Of a DNA stretch of 64,000 nucleotides, positions 63,947-64,000 are shown one piece after another (the first letter of the stretch is position 1; the number at the start of each line of letters is the position of its first letter). The translations under genes and the position numbers were made by a program. This stretch comes from Zeus faber (lineage: Eukaryota > Chordata > Actinopteri > Zeiformes > Zeidae). The stretch covers positions 310,001 to 374,000 of the forward strand of contig CAUIJY010000068.1 in the NCBI GenBank assembly GCA_960531495.1, read 5' to 3'. Below the pieces are notes generated by a model. It was not told the DNA's origin, ran no database searches, and was given only the letters and a program-made list of their open reading frames with translations.

Positions 63947-64000
63947 GAACAGTTTTTGGCACATCTAACACATTTTTTCTGAAATTACGAGCATTTTCAT

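Larger units (their letters stand above)
1..64000 (+). repeat. 208-bp satellite array filling the whole window
   Basis: The window is a head-to-tail tandem array with no break. Landmarks recur in fixed order every 208 bp or so: ctcatttgtaatggg, the cagtttttggcacatc segment, tttctgaaatta, gcatggatggcaaac, gcattttcaggc, gactgaaaggatg, gtttctgtcat and ctgctcagata. From 1 to 63916 there are 307 monomers averaging 208.2 bp, all in the same orientation. The excess over 208 comes mainly from a 209-bp class. The array runs off both window ends. I found no transposon, gene, microsatellite or unique spacer inside it. Such purity is known from actively homogenised satellite cores, so centromeric or heterochromatic location is an inference. 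The family is not one I recognise. Confidence 0.98.

Noticed and set aside
125..63964. Scores of minus-strand open frames of 65-123 codons with near-identical products across the window
   Set aside because: They are the satellite read in frame. 208 is not a multiple of three, so each frame stops after about one to two monomers. The same bases are open in overlapping frames, and there is no start context, domain or codon signal. Similarity among them reflects DNA repetition.
1..64000. CRISPR array
   Set aside because: Units are 208 bp of continuous repeat with no alternation of short repeats and unique spacers.
1..64000. Tandem gene family, rRNA or tRNA cluster, or transposon array
   Set aside because: No long frame, RNA gene core, terminal repeat or target-site duplication can be seen; 208-bp monomers are too short and AT-rich for these.

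Overview
The whole 64 kb window is one uninterrupted, head-to-tail satellite DNA array. It contains no gene, RNA gene, transposon or unique sequence that I can find. The repeat unit is about 208 bp. Taking 'ctcatttgta' as an arbitrary start, the first monomer is 1-208 and the last complete one ends at 63916. That is 307 monomers at a mean of 208.2 bp, all on the same strand. The consensus monomer has about 36% GC and only one CpG where base composition predicts about six.

This points to a eukaryotic nuclear genome. The CpG depletion fits an animal with methylated DNA, most simply a vertebrate. I do not recognise the family and will not name a species. The array is probably centromeric, pericentromeric or other constitutive heterochromatin, but nothing in the sequence proves which.

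Monomers differ by a limited set of shared substitutions and one-base indels that define recurring classes. Examples are the 'taattggg...catgaaacc' class (1875-2082), the T7 class (209-416), the 209-bp 'acacatttttt' class (1458-1666), the 'cagtttc/gggtgg' class (417-624) and the TGATCA class (21022-21229). The order of classes reveals higher-order structure.

Layout: (i) 1-6108 and 9575-15682 are near-identical copies 9,574 bp (46 monomers) apart, separated by a reshuffled region and followed by an expanded 1,456-bp 7-mer. (ii) 15.7-25.8 kb is a mosaic of pieces copied from elsewhere in the window. (iii) 25,778-38,957 holds about three tandem copies of a 21-monomer (4,370/4,371-bp) higher-order repeat, itself containing a duplicated 7-mer. 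(iv) 38.9-50 kb has successive short expansions of 7-, 5- and 8-monomer units. (v) 50-57.6 kb contains blocks 3,955 bp apart. (vi) 57.5-64 kb has three overlapping young duplications of 5, 7 and 6 monomers.

The picture is an array growing by repeated duplication of segments of 3 to 46 monomers, probably by unequal exchange or replication slippage, with no single fixed higher-order period. There are no genes to work together. The short minus-strand reading frames are a by-product of the repeat. Block limits are the points where I saw two copies first differ. They were found by eye, not by alignment.
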